Of a DNA stretch of 64,000 nucleotides, positions 11,120-22,647 are shown piece after piece. Location: positions 1 through 64,000 of the forward strand of contig JASANE010015991.1 in the NCBI GenBank assembly GCA_030248225.1. The letters run 5' to 3'. The translations under genes and the position numbers were made by a program. Below the pieces are notes generated by a model. The model made no database searches. It saw only the letters and a program-made list of their open reading frames with translations, and was not told the DNA's origin. Positions within the stretch are counted from its first letter, which is position 1, and the number at the start of each line of letters is the position of its first letter. Origin of the DNA: Trileptium ribeirensis (Eukaryota; Nematoda; Enoplea; Enoplida; Thoracostomopsidae).

Positions 11120-11920
11120 GTTTGAATTCCTTATTTTTACATCGTTACTGGCTCGTACCTTAAATGCATTATTGCGTCTAATTCCTGTAATTAAATCGTT
11201 TTGGGAGAAATGATCGGCTTTATTTCAATCTTCCATATTTTTTGGTTGGCTGTGACACAAATTTTGGCTTTACCGGAACAAACTGGATGAATGTTATCGA
11301 TACGTATTTGTGCCAAAAGTTGATTATTGTAGACATTTTGAACAAATCCTACGAGGATCACATTTTACAGAAATATGGTAAATGTAGATATTATGTTGAA
11401 TTTACGTCCACTTACGCATTTTAATTGTTCTGATCCCACTATGATTAATTTCTGTGTGTCGAAACTACAACTATCATACTATACTTCGTTTGTATTCGTA
11501 GAGTTAATTCTGATCGTAACGAAAATAATTATTTACCTTCCGGAATTATATTCATTATTTGGAGGCCACGTATAGTAGCTTTCAGTTAGGTCATTTTGTG
11601 TTGAAAATAGTTTAATGTGTATTTGTAGAACCATAGAATCTGTTTTGCTAAGATAATTATTTGCTGCAAATTTTCTCTATAGAATTTTATTTCTATGCAG
11701 AACCTATTCCGAATAAAATTAATCTGTAATCTTGGATGATTGTTGTTTTCATTTTTATATCAAACTGCACGCATCTTCAAAAGGATTCGTCCAAAAATAA
11801 CAACTAACTGTGTGAATTGCCTTATTGAGACTGATTTTGTTTCACAATTACTATGGTATTGTTTAATGTTTTTAAACATGTTTAAATTAACGGTATATAA
11901 TTTTTTAATTTGCTTTGTAG

Positions 11921-11983
11921 ATCAGTTGCATAGGGCGAAAGAGGAACTTCTTAACGTCCACAATAAAGCAAATACGTTGGATG
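11921..11983 (+). CDS. SLMAP-like exon 5 (coiled coil)
   Basis: Acceptor TTTGTAG, donor GTGAGC, 63 bases, same phase class as its neighbours. It reads DQLHRAKEELLNVHNKANTLD, comparable to the SLMAP stretch EELRELANKYNGAVNEIKDL. A degenerate tandem array begins about 20 bases after the donor. Confidence 0.8.
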
Positions 11984-12004
11984 GTGAGCGTTGAGTTAAT
12001 CGTT

Positions 12005-12330
12005 AATAACCTGCATAAATTATTGACCAGAAACAATTTTAGTGCATCACCCGTTACCACAATACATGAAATGTTTTCAAAATTTTTACATACATGGACG
12101 GCTAATAACCAACAAAAATAAACTGCAGTGAAAATTTTGATGCTAATGTTTCTTTAATGGCGCTTCACCCGTTCCAAGGTTACATGGAAGAAGGTTTTAA
12201 AACGCTTGTGCAGGGTTTATGTAAGTTTTCCCTTAATAACCTGCAAAAATTAACTGGAATGACAAATTCTGTGCAAATGGTTTTAGCGGCGCTCCACACG
12301 TTCCCAGATTGCATGAAATTTCAAAAACTA
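12005..12330. repeat. Degenerate tandem array, ~100-130-base units
   Basis: Three diverged units begin AATAACC(TGC/AAC)A.AAA at about 12005, 12105 and 12235. Each continues to a phrase like CRCTYCACMCGTTCC...TRCATG. It lies immediately after exon 11921-11983. Confidence 0.55.
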
Positions 12331-12988
12331 TAGGACATGAATTTGTGTTATATACATTGCTGGGGTGTGCACTGCATGCAGCGGAACTAATCGATGCCCT
12401 CATGTTAATCGTTTGCTCGCAAATTGAAAGCCTTTAGGTACTTACTGATCATGCGGTGTAAAGCCGTATTACTTGGTAATACTGTTTGGGCGCAATCAAA
12501 ATTTGATACAACAGCATATTTTGTGTTTAATGCTAGCAAATTAAATATTTAGATATGTCTCTGTGTCCATACTAGTATTATAATCGATTATACTGTTTTG
12601 ATCCTGAAACTATGTTTTTCGTTTGGTTTTAATAGTCGATAATTTTTCGGAACAGAATTAAGTCTTGGAAATTTATTTGCCTTGGTATGAAAATCTTATA
12701 CTGGTGGCTTTAAATATGTTTTTGTGGTTTGGGGTGAAATTAGATGACGTAATTATTCTGCTGATAAGTAGAATTTGCGCCGTTTGTGCCGCGGTGCCAA
12801 ATAAAAATTACTTATAAATCGACATTGCTTCCAGTCGTATATACAAGGCGAATAATATGTAATATCATGGCGCTTTGCGAGCCTTCAAAACCTGGAAATA
12901 TAGTATCTTAGCAAAAAGTGTGGTACTTCTAGTTTTTTTTGTATTGTTTTAGTTCATAGAGCTTGAGCTTACATAGCGTTTTTTCTAG

Positions 12989-13054
12989 AAAAACTGAAAA
13001 CAGCCGAAGCAGCAGCTTCGAATGCAAAATCTGAAGCAGAGGCAGAACTACAGG
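12989..13054 (+). CDS. SLMAP-like exon 6 (coiled coil)
   Basis: Acceptor TTTTCTAG, donor GTTCGT, 66 bases. It reads EKLKTAEAAASNAKSEAEAE followed by LQ. The start EKLKTAE is one of the best matches to SLMAP (DKLKVAE), in the right order relative to exons 5 and 7. The following intron (9 kb) holds a degenerate satellite array and the DNA transposon. Confidence 0.8.
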
Positions 13055-13489
13055 GTTCGTTCTGACTTTACATCTGTTTAATAATATCATTGTGGCGCAA
13101 GTTGCCCATTGAATTCTGAGTAGTGAGTCAAACAAGCGTAGCAAAGAATTCTCATTGGCCAGAATGATAAATTTCGACTGTGTCCGTTTCTGGGATTTTG
13201 GGGCGACACGCATTACTCAACTTTGACTAGGCCGATTGACTCACGCGGTAGCTAAATCGAAAGCTCAAATATTTTATACCCTTTAATTAAACGCAGAAAC
13301 GGATTCCAACTCCTTCAGCCGTATAAAAGTGGGTTAAACTGGTTCGGATTGGGTCAAAAGGGGGTACGACAAAACATATTCTTGCTGTGTCTCAGGACCC
13401 GGTGCAGATATTACAGTTTCAGCTTTTCTGTAAAGTAATAAAGCTCTATAAATCTGTGTATAAAGCTTTTGCATAGAGTTATTCTTTTG

Positions 13490-14270
13490 GATCAGGATTA
13501 TAGCCCAAAAGGGTCCATGAAAGTCGAAATAAACGAAAGCAACCATATTTCGATAACCGACAGACATCGAGAGGTGTTATTGGAGTGATTTTGTGGAATA
13601 TTGGGCCATACTGTGCTTCACCCTCTGTGTAACAACTTTCTTAATGGTGTTGCGCTATTTTTATTTTTTACTGACAAAATTAGTGCAAAAAATTTTTAAT
13701 GGGGCTATGATCTCCAAAATAGACGAAAGCGGCAATATCTCACAACCAATCGAGCTATACGGGTGTTATTGCTCTTCGCTGGTGGAGCAATAATTCGTCC
13801 TTCATTTCTTACTTTACTGGGGTGCGAGACTTTACTGGGACGGTAAAATGGGTATCTGAATGGGCCCATGAGCCCCAAAATACACGTAAACAGTTGTGTC
13901 GCTATAACCGCCAAAGGCTATGACATTGGGTCGTTTTTGTAGAGCAATTCAGCAACTGTGCTTCCACTAGCCACTGAATCGTTTATTGCTATTGTCATTC
14001 TGTTTGCTGCTTGGGTGGATCAAAATGGATTTTAATGGGCCTGCAAAAGAGTAAATATTCAATAAGCTGGTATATCTCGTCAACTATTCAGGCATCGTTT
14101 TAATGTGGTATTCCCCTCATATTCGTAAATTGATGCTCCATATAGCTGTGTACGCTGCATCATCATCGGCTTTACCTACGCTGCAGTGCTGGTTCAGAAT
14201 TGGTTTAAACAGCCTCATGAGAACTCCACTTCAAAATAACACATTGCTGCGGTAAAATTTAGTTGCGCGA
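13490..14270. repeat. Degenerate satellite-like array, ~160-190-base units
   Basis: Diverged units each contain (A)ATGGG.CYATGA...CCAAAATA.ACGWAA or a relative, at about 13507, 13698, 13858, 14034 and 14210. Later landmarks within units (AATATYTC/ATATTTCG, GGTGTTATT) also recur. The array ends about 45 bases before the left inverted repeat of the DNA transposon. Confidence 0.6.
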
Positions 14271-14314
14271 AACACAAATTACATGTTCAACACTTTATAA
14301 TTCACAACAGTGGC

Positions 14315-14412
14315 ATCATCACAGTTGTGAATTCACTGTGACAGTCACAGCTATTCACCTGAACTGGTCACAAATATGTGACCGAGAAATTTGATATGCT
14401 TTGCTGTGACCT
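14315..14412 (+). repeat. Left terminal inverted repeat of DNA transposon
   Basis: The first ~30 bases match the right end exactly; later parts carry small indels, including a 7-base gap where the right arm repeats a TGTGACAG unit. The tip itself holds short internal palindromes (CAGTTGTGAATTCAC...GTGACAGTCAC). Confidence 0.75.
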
Positions 14413-15223
14413 CGCACTCTTATATATTACAGCGAGTTTTTGTTGTTGCATTGTTGTTATCATTGTATAGGTTTCGCAGCAAATTGCTTTGTCTTTCGTT
14501 TGTTTCTACTAGGTTCCTAAATACATAGCACCTATAAATTAGATGATCTATGTATAGAGTATATAACTATCAAATAATATGCTGTACGAGTGTATGCCTA
14601 CCCATATTTATATTTTATATATCTAACACTACATAATTATATATATATATTTGTATTTAAGTATATTATATGTATTTATTTTTATACCTAGTTATGGTAG
14701 ATATGTAGCTATTTATCATATATTATAGATGTATAAGTTATATATGTATAAGAATATTTTATTTTATTTGTTGTAATATACATCTATATTATTGTATGAT
14801 GTTCGGATTTATATATAGTGCTTTATGGAACGCACGGTGAGCGTGGTTTCTCTTGACTGAAATTTAATTCAGTACCCTTTCTTATTTATGTTAAAAGCAT
14901 TCAGTCGGGCTTGTGTAGGAGTGATAAATACGGTTTGCTTACTTCATCCGCAACTATTTTGAGCTGCTTCCGTTTATTAATCCACATCAAAACATATGCA
15001 CGAACACACTGAATTCAGTGACAGCAATCGATTTAAAATTAATAGCACACAACATAAGTAAATTTTAATTGCCGTGATTTTACTTAACTATCACAGGCAG
15101 TGGTTTTTGTTTTTCATACTATACTTAGTTGTTTATTTTATGTTGTAGAATTTATAAAAAATGTAGCTTAATTTTCTTCAGAGGAACTATCAATAAATGT
15201 ATCGATATTCCAGCGGCACGGCT

Positions 15224-15239
15224 ACCTTTTCGAAAAGGT
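15224..15239. other. Perfect 16-base palindrome
   Basis: ACCTTTTCGAAAAGGT is self-complementary. It lies inside the DNA transposon, about 600 bases upstream of the transposase-like start. No function is evident. Confidence 0.5.
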
Positions 15240-15369
15240 GCAAAATTTTTCTAAGATAGATGTCGTTGTCCCTCCGGCGTAGAAACATAGATTTGGATAA
15301 GTTTGGAAACGGACGTTTTGGAAACGGAACGATAAGTTTTATCTTCAGATGGATGGATTTCGGTAAATT

Positions 15370-15680
15370 TATTTATTCGACAGCAAAAGCGACGAGTATG
15401 CCCTGTAGTTGAACGCGAAAGTCTCGGACCCAGTCTTCGGGGTAAAAATGGCAAAAAACATGTTTTATGGGTTCTTTGCCAAATCTGGCCACACATGAAC
15501 CAGTCTTTCACAGCCCATATCTCGCATCGAAAAATCGAGTCCCGTATGGAATCAGCTCATCGAGATCATACAACTTTTTATGGGTCTACTATCTGGGCCG
15601 CTGTGTGCCCGGGTATGGTTCATCAACCTTTTGCTACAAATAGCGATTTTTCAGATTTCGAACTGTTATTACCTCGCTCC
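15370..15680. repeat. Dispersed repeat family A, copy 3
   Basis: It shares CTTTGCCAAATCT, CTTTCACAGCCCATATCTC, ATCAGCTCATCGAGA and GATTTTTCAGATTTCGAACT-like phrases with 8968-9290. Because it sits inside the DNA transposon, either it was carried along or it inserted later. Confidence 0.65.
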
Positions 15681-15838
15681 GTTCGTCGTGTATTATTAAT
15701 GTATGGTAAACTTTCAGCAAACATAAAATTAATTCAGTCTTGCATAACTATCATAACTACAATTAATATAAAGTGCAGTCATACTAATTACACACATATA
15801 TATAGAAATTAATATTTGGATATACAGAAATTGCCGTA

Positions 15839-16670
15839 ATGGAAGACGATGATAATTGGGACTGGATGTTTAACGAGAGTGGAACCTCACCTGAAGGTAT
15901 TAAGAGCGTACAGATGGACAAGCTAGAATTCACGACTGCGCTAAGTAAGCCTGGACGCCGTCGAAAGCTGGATGATTTCCCCCGAATTCCCGATACTGTA
16001 ACGACAATAGTGAAACAAAACGGCTTCAAAGCTCATCACAAGAGGCAAGATAGTGGGCAGTGTGGCACACAATTACGCGACGTAAAAGAGAAATTATACA
16101 AGGAATATCCAAAACTGGCGGAAGATGATATTTCGCTCTCTATACAGTTCACCGGTTATTTGAACCCCCGAACAAAAAATTTCAGGCGTCAAAAAATTAT
16201 TCCGCAAACGTGAGTGCTCGAATCCCTAGTAAAAGTAATACCCGACGGGAAAGCTACGTCGACGCACATGCCTACGTTGCCCGAGTAAAAATGTGCAGGG
16301 AATTTGCAGCTTATTATCCCGAAGAATGCGCAGTTTTTTCCTGCGACAACAAAAATAAAGCGCATATTGGTACTTTAGCTGTCGATCGTAGGCTAAAGAT
16401 CAATCGTTTTTATCATTCTAACGATTCCCTCATTATCCCGGTCACGATTTTTCGAAGGGTGAGAAGATAACTGCAATGGGATACATTCACATCGTCCCGA
16501 AAGCAACTCTCGCCATGACGGTAGACTCGTTACAGTGGCAGCACGTTACCTATGAATCAACGGGTCCAGTTTATATTGTCAATAGATACAATAAACACCA
16601 TGGCTCCACAATTGCTCACCATATTACAGACATGAAACAGGTATTAAACACCGATAATTCTTATCTTTAA
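15839..16670 (+). pseudogene. Broken transposase-like gene of DNA transposon
   Basis: Three reading frames form one protein of about 275 residues. The first (15839-16213) starts MEDDDNWDWMFNESG. It has a basic stretch (GRRRKLDDFPRI) and a helical region, VKEKLYKEYPKLAEDDISLS, that may bind DNA. The second holds YVARVKMCREFAAYYPEECA and SCDNKNKAHIGTLAVDRR. The third continues GHDFSKGEKITAMGYIHIVP and ends YIVNRYNKHHGSTIAHH. The SxDxKxKxxIG, later HDF and GY arrangement resembles RNase H-fold (DDE) proteins I recall from cnidarian and sponge genomes, where SCDNK would carry the first catalytic Asp. Frameshifts lie near 16210 and 16440. The expected C-terminal catalytic residues are missing, so it is inactive. 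The family name is not known to me. Confidence 0.55.
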
Positions 16671-16954
16671 CTACAGTTCATTCCAAGATTAGCCGTGTTT
16701 CGGCAACAGTTCTCGGCTTGTATGAATAGTGTTTGAGTGTTAGCCAAATTCTATTCGAGATCAAAATTTTGCGTCAACAAATGTAGAATTACTCACAATT
16801 TCTTCTAAACGGTTTTAAACACTTACGTCCAGATACGAAATCATGTCCGGATATACTTACCTATAACTAGTTTCAACATTACCGTTAAGATAACAATGGC
16901 GCCGCGGATACCACTTAGAAAAAATTATCACCGCTACAACTAAGAGCTGATTCT

Positions 16955-17970
16955 TTAGTGGTTTTTACGCGCTCCCGAAGTTATTCTGCACAAATCATTA
17001 AAGCTATGTATAACTTTGCTCGTAATTTCGTATTTAGGATACTGTCTTTTTACAGTTGCAGTTACAGCCGAAAATAAGTTATCTTCTTTGAGTGAATGTT
17101 TGGTTGTCTTACCAGCGTACGAGTATTCGGCTAAAGATCTTTGGGCATTTTTAAATACCTGTCTCAACAAATTAATGGCAAATATCTGAGAATTTGTATA
17201 TTTAGCTAGCAACAAACCAAAGGCTCGAGCATCAACGGTGACCTTAGGGTTACTACAGATCGTGATATTCTCAGAAGCATAAGTACCAGTAACTTCAGCT
17301 TCAGTTACCGACTGTCTCATTGCCAGTATGGCTCTACATTCCCTGGCCCTATCTCCTGAATAACTACTTACAATACTCTCAGTAGCATTCGGTACTACAG
17401 ATAATTCACTATAGCCGAACTATTCAACAGGGTTTCAGGTGCCGGGGTTGAACACGGGGGAGCTTCCTGTATTGGCGAGGGTGTAGCCGGGGTTCTCAAA
17501 ACATTTCGAGATGCAGCCAAAGTACCTTGCGTTTTTAAAGCATGCCGTTGTCTATGGGAGATAATATTGTAAGTGGCTCTATAAAATTCCATACCTTTCT
17601 TTGCTACTCCCATAGAAAGAGTAGATGTGCCCATTAGCTCGCGGTGTGATTAAATAAATGCATTTATTTGCGTTGTCTGGAAATCAATTTTGCCTTGTAT
17701 TGACGACATAGTTTCTGACAGAGTATTTACTTCGTTGATACATTGCTCTAGAATTATAGACCGTTCGTTGAATCGTTTAAGCAAGGAGTCGGTAAATTCT
17801 AACTGTTCTTGTTGCGATTTAATCAATGTTGACAAAATCTCATCATCTTTGCTTAGCATTCCTTGCGAACTGTCGGTTTCATTATCATTATTTGTTGAAT
17901 CATCATCATCATCGTATATTTCTGCTAGCGACATAGTCCCAGTACTTTCAGTATCATCCTCTGCAAACAT
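16955..17970 (-). pseudogene. Broken second gene of DNA transposon, convergent to transposase (BEN-like C-terminus?)
   Basis: The minus-strand reading starts at 17970 with MFAEDDTESTGTMSLAEIYD and a run of five Asp. A coiled coil follows (EILSTLIKSQQEQLEFTDSL through SETMSSIQGKIDFQ). One in-frame TAA near 17649 separates it from MGTSTLSMGVAKKGMEFYRA and a Pro/Thr-rich stretch. A frameshift near 17400 leads to the last part (RARECRAILAMRQS..., 17390-16955). The last ~85 residues (FAINLLRQVFKNAQRSLAEY, LKEDNLFSAVTATVKRQYPK, FNDLCR) have the general layout of a BEN domain, a DNA-binding fold. That match is tentative. It ends 285 bases from the end of the transposase-like gene. Confidence 0.45.
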
Positions 17971-18059
17971 ATACGCATATAAGTATTACTTGGTATGTAG
18001 TTGTTAAACTTTTTTAAACGTTGCCTCGGAAATTACTGATTTTGCGAAATGTGTTACAT

Positions 18060-21000
18060 ACAGTGATGCCACCGGTAACAGATGTTACGATAACATTTTA
18101 TCTAATAACGACGTAAGTAGAAACAGTGTAAAAATACAAGAGCCCTTCGTTAAAATACGAAAAAATATAGAGAACGAAGGATTACTGTAGTTTACTTTTC
18201 TGCGTACGCATATGCTTCACATGAGTATATATCTTAGTAACTATACATAATACTATGTTAAATAAACCATTGTATTAATTTGGACAAGCTATATTTAGGA
18301 TATGCATAGTTATATATCACCGCGGCATTTTTCTAAGATAACTGCAACCATTAATTAGAAGCGCGTCTTTCAAATATTTAATGGTCCATTTAGCGGATAA
18401 ATATTTTGAAGCTGGCATTGATAATTATTTGGTGCACGTACCAAACTACTGGCAGACACTAACATAAAAGGGATATTTTCAAAAGCACCGGATCAAGGAA
18501 AACAATTGAAAGCCTAACACTAACAAATCAGAAGCATCTCACACCGTGCCACATAATATAGCTACTGTTTTATAGATTGAGTAATGCTAAATCCTAAAAC
18601 TGTTCATTTGATAATTGTGTGTCGTGGCAACCATATGAAATTTGTAAATTAGGCATTGTGAAATGCTTTTTTAAAGTTCGCTGGGTATTTTTGCACGCGC
18701 GTGCTTACTATTTGATTCCACAGCGCTGCTACATAAACGTTATTAGTATATAAAGAGGAAGTGCTGCATTGAAAACACTACATGCTTGCAATGACTAAAT
18801 ATAAAATTTTGTGATTCTATATTTTTGTGAATTTTAAGATCATGGAATGGGTTCCAGGTGTATCAGAGTGCAACGATAGCTTTTTTGAAACAGCCAAATT
18901 TTCAACAAAAGTAGAGATTCAGACAAATTTGAGTACAATTTCGCTCTCAAATATTTTGGTAGATGTTGTTATTTTGTTAATGGATATTACTTTATTAATT
19001 CGTATCAATTTGACAAAATAGTATAGACGTTTTCAATGTAACGAAAATGTGGAAGGTAATTTTTGAAATCTGTCTAGAATAGGAAAAACGTCCATGAAAA
19101 TGAGGATAACATAAAGCCTTCATTAAAAACTGCAGTTCCAAAAATATTTCGAGCTTACTATATATTGTACTATATAGTGAGGACATTTTCCCACAAAAAT
19201 TTGTGCATTTAATATCGTCGTATGAAGAAATGGCACATCTAGCATACTGACAATTACGAAATTGGAGATACTACGTGATAAATTTGATAATTTGAGCTTT
19301 TAACTTTCGACCAGACGTCCATTTTATCTCCACCTCATCACCAGCATTTGCTCTCTCAGAAACATGCTTTCTCGCAATTTGTTACGAGTATGTAAATACT
19401 GACCGTCATACAACCACTCTACCAAAACCATTGAATCCGTTGTTTTTCCTACGAAAAATGTCAGCAACGAATATTTGTTTTTTTTGTAATCATTCGAACC
19501 AAACATAAAACACTTGTTACTATGTAGACTTTTCTTGCTAATGCCGTGTAAAGGAAATCAGGCATCCTTCGACCGAAAGAAGGCTAAGCTTTAGAGCAAG
19601 GAGACTAAGCGTTTAGAGTAACAATATCTGGCTTCTTTTAATAGGAGGATGGAGACCCTGGAATTTTCGGTGTCCCAGACAAAATTTTCTACCACGCCAT
19701 GAAAACACTCAAAAATTGCGCAATATTTACAGAAATCCCATTTTCTGAAGTTAAAATTTCTGTTAAATTAAGTAAAAACATACGTTTAAAAACTATTAAT
19801 CTATATTGCGTTTAACGTCAGTAGATACCATTTTGCAGATGTTTAGTGATTTTCGTGAAAGAACACAAAATTCCAAGCCCCCCACGATTCTTAACCCGAG
19901 GTTCATGAAACTCTACGACATTTGCAATGCACGAAGATGTGAGGATTTTACCCCACGAAAGGATTCCCGCGTATATCTATACTATTATTTATATTGTTTG
20001 TGCGCTAAATTTACCATTTGGGTATTGTGCCATACATGCCAAAGAACTCAGCTAAAAGTTGTAAAAAGCTATGTAAATAATACAGTTAAGGTTACAAGTA
20101 AATTATTAAAACAAGGCAGGAATAAGCACTAATTATTTTCAGGAAGCCACATCTACGTATTCATGTAGTTTACGCAACTTAGTAGAAATAAGATATTACT
20201 GTACAGAAAAAAATAATACAATACGGTAAGAGCAACGTGGAAAACTTGCAAAATCATATGACAATATTTTTCTTTAATGATCGAACTAATTATTAACTTG
20301 ATTTGCCAATTACAACTTCGAAAATGATTAGCCGATGTGACGTTTCTCAAAAGCATTATATCTCAATTTGGGCGGCCAAGTATGGCTAAAATTTCAAAGC
20401 AGTTGACTTGCGTTATTCGTTTAATAAATTGACAGGAAAAATGTTGGTAAAACATAAAGTTATATAAATAAGCAAACTATATATCATGCACTATGCAACT
20501 AATAAAAATTTACAGAATTTAACTATTTGGAAAAACTAAAAAAACTCACGTTTCGGAGCCATTTGTTCCTTGTGAAACTTATATCTCAGTAATATAGGAT
20601 TGCAGTTTAAAACCACAACTGAACCTCTGCAAACCAAAATGTTCAAATTTTATACTTGTCGCTGTAAATTTGAACAGCAGTCTCAGCAACTGAACAACCG
20701 AAAAGTAAATCGAATACCAAAATGTGATTGCGTTTATAATTTAATTAAATTGCGATATTGTAGATAGACCAAGATATGGGAATATTATATATGTGTTCGC
20801 GTAATACCGATCTAAAGTGTTAATTATTAATGTCGCACACAATTATTACTGGAATTATATATGTTAATAGTAATACGTCGAAGTGTTATTGTATTGCGAG
20901 TTGTATTATGTTGTATATATATTGAAAGCGCGAAGTGCAAATTTAGAAGGCAGTTAAAGCAGTTCTTGAACTGTGAAAAGTGAAATTATGTTTTATTTAA

Positions 21001-21160
21001 TTCACAATGCGTTTTACTCTGATTGTTGAGATGATGGTTGTGCGTGCCGTCAAATAGTACTCATCGACAGTAAATTAAGCAACCATGTTATAACTGCATA
21101 GGACAAAATAATAAATGATGCAAGATAACAAATGATACCGTACCATCACCCACAGGTTAT
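18060..21160. other. Non-coding interior of DNA transposon
   Basis: AT-rich with scattered short ORFs, none recognisable. A short hairpin (CCTTCGTT with AACGAAGG) lies at about 18143-18180. Confidence 0.45.
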
Positions 21161-21457
21161 ACGCATTATATAATTATCATACAGAAATATAGTATATATA
21201 CGTAGAAGTGTATTATTATATGGGTATATATTTATACAATATGTTTATATCTTTATTCATTTGGTATATATATGTGTATATAACTTTATATGTACAAATG
21301 TGTAAATACATTTCTAAACGGAGAATTTACAATATATAATCTAAAAACAGATATTGTCAAAAATTCTGCAACCAAGCATTGTAGTTATGCCTCTGAATCT
21401 ATACACTGTGTGTCGATGTAGCAGAAGAATCAGAAAAAAGAAAATTTACCAGGTCAT

Positions 21458-21558
21458 AAGAAAACATATCAAATTTGGCAGCCGCAAATTTGTGGCCAAT
21501 TCACATGAATAGCTGTGACTGTCACAAACTGTCACAGTGAATTCACAACTGTGATGAT
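21458..21558 (-). repeat. Right terminal inverted repeat of DNA transposon
   Basis: Reverse complement partner of 14315-14412; on the plus strand it ends in GAATTCACAACTGTGATGAT. The sequence beyond it (ACAACTTCCC) shares only ACAAC with the left flank, so the insertion-site duplication is unclear. Confidence 0.75.
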
Positions 21559-22095
21559 ACAACTTCCCTTAATCATTGTTTCGTTTACGAGTTTTTGGAA
21601 ATTTTTTATTTTACGCATAGTTGTATCTACGCACCTACCTTGTGTTGGCGACGTTGGAATGATTTTACCAAATCTCTAAATTGCTATTATGATAATATAA
21701 GGCACTGTCATATGTTTAGTTTACGAGCCCACAGGCATGATGTGTATATTAGACCTTATTTTGGTTTTCAGACTAGACTTAGCATCACAGTAAACGTGCA
21801 AATCAATGTTTTAAAACGATACATATATCAAATTCAATAAATTAAGCTGGTTTCTATATAAGTGTTTAAAAGGTGGTGTGCTCTCGAGCGTCAGTAGAAG
21901 TAGAAAAAATGCTGAAAACTCTGAAATTTGAGCTAGAATTAAAAATGATTTCTTATTTCCGATGAGGCACAAAAATGTGCGGAAGAGAGTTGTTCGTGGC
22001 GTCAAATTATTACTGGTGAAGAAGGTTGGTGACGCGTGGGGGCATGGGAGCTAACTGAAATTATTTGTTGGTTATTTTCAGTAAATACGTTTTAG

Positions 22096-22212
22096 TTCAA
22101 CTACAAACGTTAAAACGTGAGCGTGTCGACAATGAAGACCGCATGAATTGCCTAGCCGCTCGTGTTATATCGCTTCAAGCGAAGCTTCATGCCGCGCGTT
22201 TTGCAAATGATT
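22096..22212 (+). CDS. SLMAP-like exon 7 (coiled coil)
   Basis: Acceptor TTTTAG, donor GTAAGA, 117 bases. The peptide starts VQLQTLKRERVDNEDRMNCL and continues AARVISLQAKLHAARFAND. It matches SLMAP around TNERLTALQVRLEHLQEK in spacing. The phase (one base in, one base out) agrees with exon 6 despite 9 kb of intron, so no coding exon need be hidden inside the transposon. Confidence 0.82.
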
Positions 22213-22568
22213 GTAAGATTTATCTTTCATGAACCCTTTAAACATAGGAAACCACACGTATTATAAGGTAACAGTTTGTTCAATTTACATTTATAGCGGG
22301 TAAAGTTTTAACTTGTTTTAATATATTATTTACGACAACCACTTCTGCAGACAATTTCTTTTGAAATATTACTATCAGTAAGGCCTGTTCATGCAGACTG
22401 TTTAAACAAGAACATAAAAAACAGTTGCGTTGGAGAAAACGGATCGAATAGTTTCACTTAAAACCTTATATTTATCTAAACCAATAATGGTTTTACAGAG
22501 GTGGATGACGGCATCTTAAATGTGAGTATTAATCTTATGATTTATCTGACTTAATTTTTATGTTTTAG

Positions 22569-22647
22569 CGATTACAACAACTAATAGTGTAACGGATTCG
22601 CCAGGCCCCGTATTGGATGAAGCCTTGACAAAACAAAATAGTGTGAG
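22569..22647 (+). CDS. SLMAP-like exon 8 (low-complexity linker)
   Basis: Acceptor TGTTTTAG, donor GTAAAT, 79 bases. The exon enters with one base carried over and leaves two over. It encodes SITTTNSVTDSPGPVLDEAL then TKQNSV, a Ser/Thr/Pro-rich break in the coiled coil. SLMAP also has a Ser-rich linker between its coiled-coil blocks. Confidence 0.75.

Larger units (their letters stand above)
14315..21558. mobile_element. DNA-transposon-like element with ~95-100-base inverted ends
   Basis: Bases 14315-14412 recur inverted at 21458-21558: ATCATCACAGTTGTGAATTC starts both ends, read inward, followed by ACTGTGACAG...CACAGCTATTCA and AATTTGATATG. The interior has a broken plus-strand transposase-like gene (15839-16670) facing a broken minus-strand gene (16955-17970), AT-rich stretches at 14540-14800 and 21170-21350, and a family A copy at 15370-15680. 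No clear target-site duplication was found. The whole element lies in one host intron whose flanking exons stay in phase. The ends and genes could belong to two nested elements. Confidence 0.65.

Noticed and set aside
19806..20132. 108-codon ORF inside the DNA transposon
   Set aside because: No motif, no matching splice sites, and composition like surrounding AT-rich sequence.
22499..22522. Microexon-like segment (CAG/AGGTGGATGACGG...AAAT/GTGAGT)
   Set aside because: With the base carried from exon 7 it reads an immediate stop (TAG) or, from the alternative AG, TGT GGA TGA. Exon 7 joins 22569 in frame without it.
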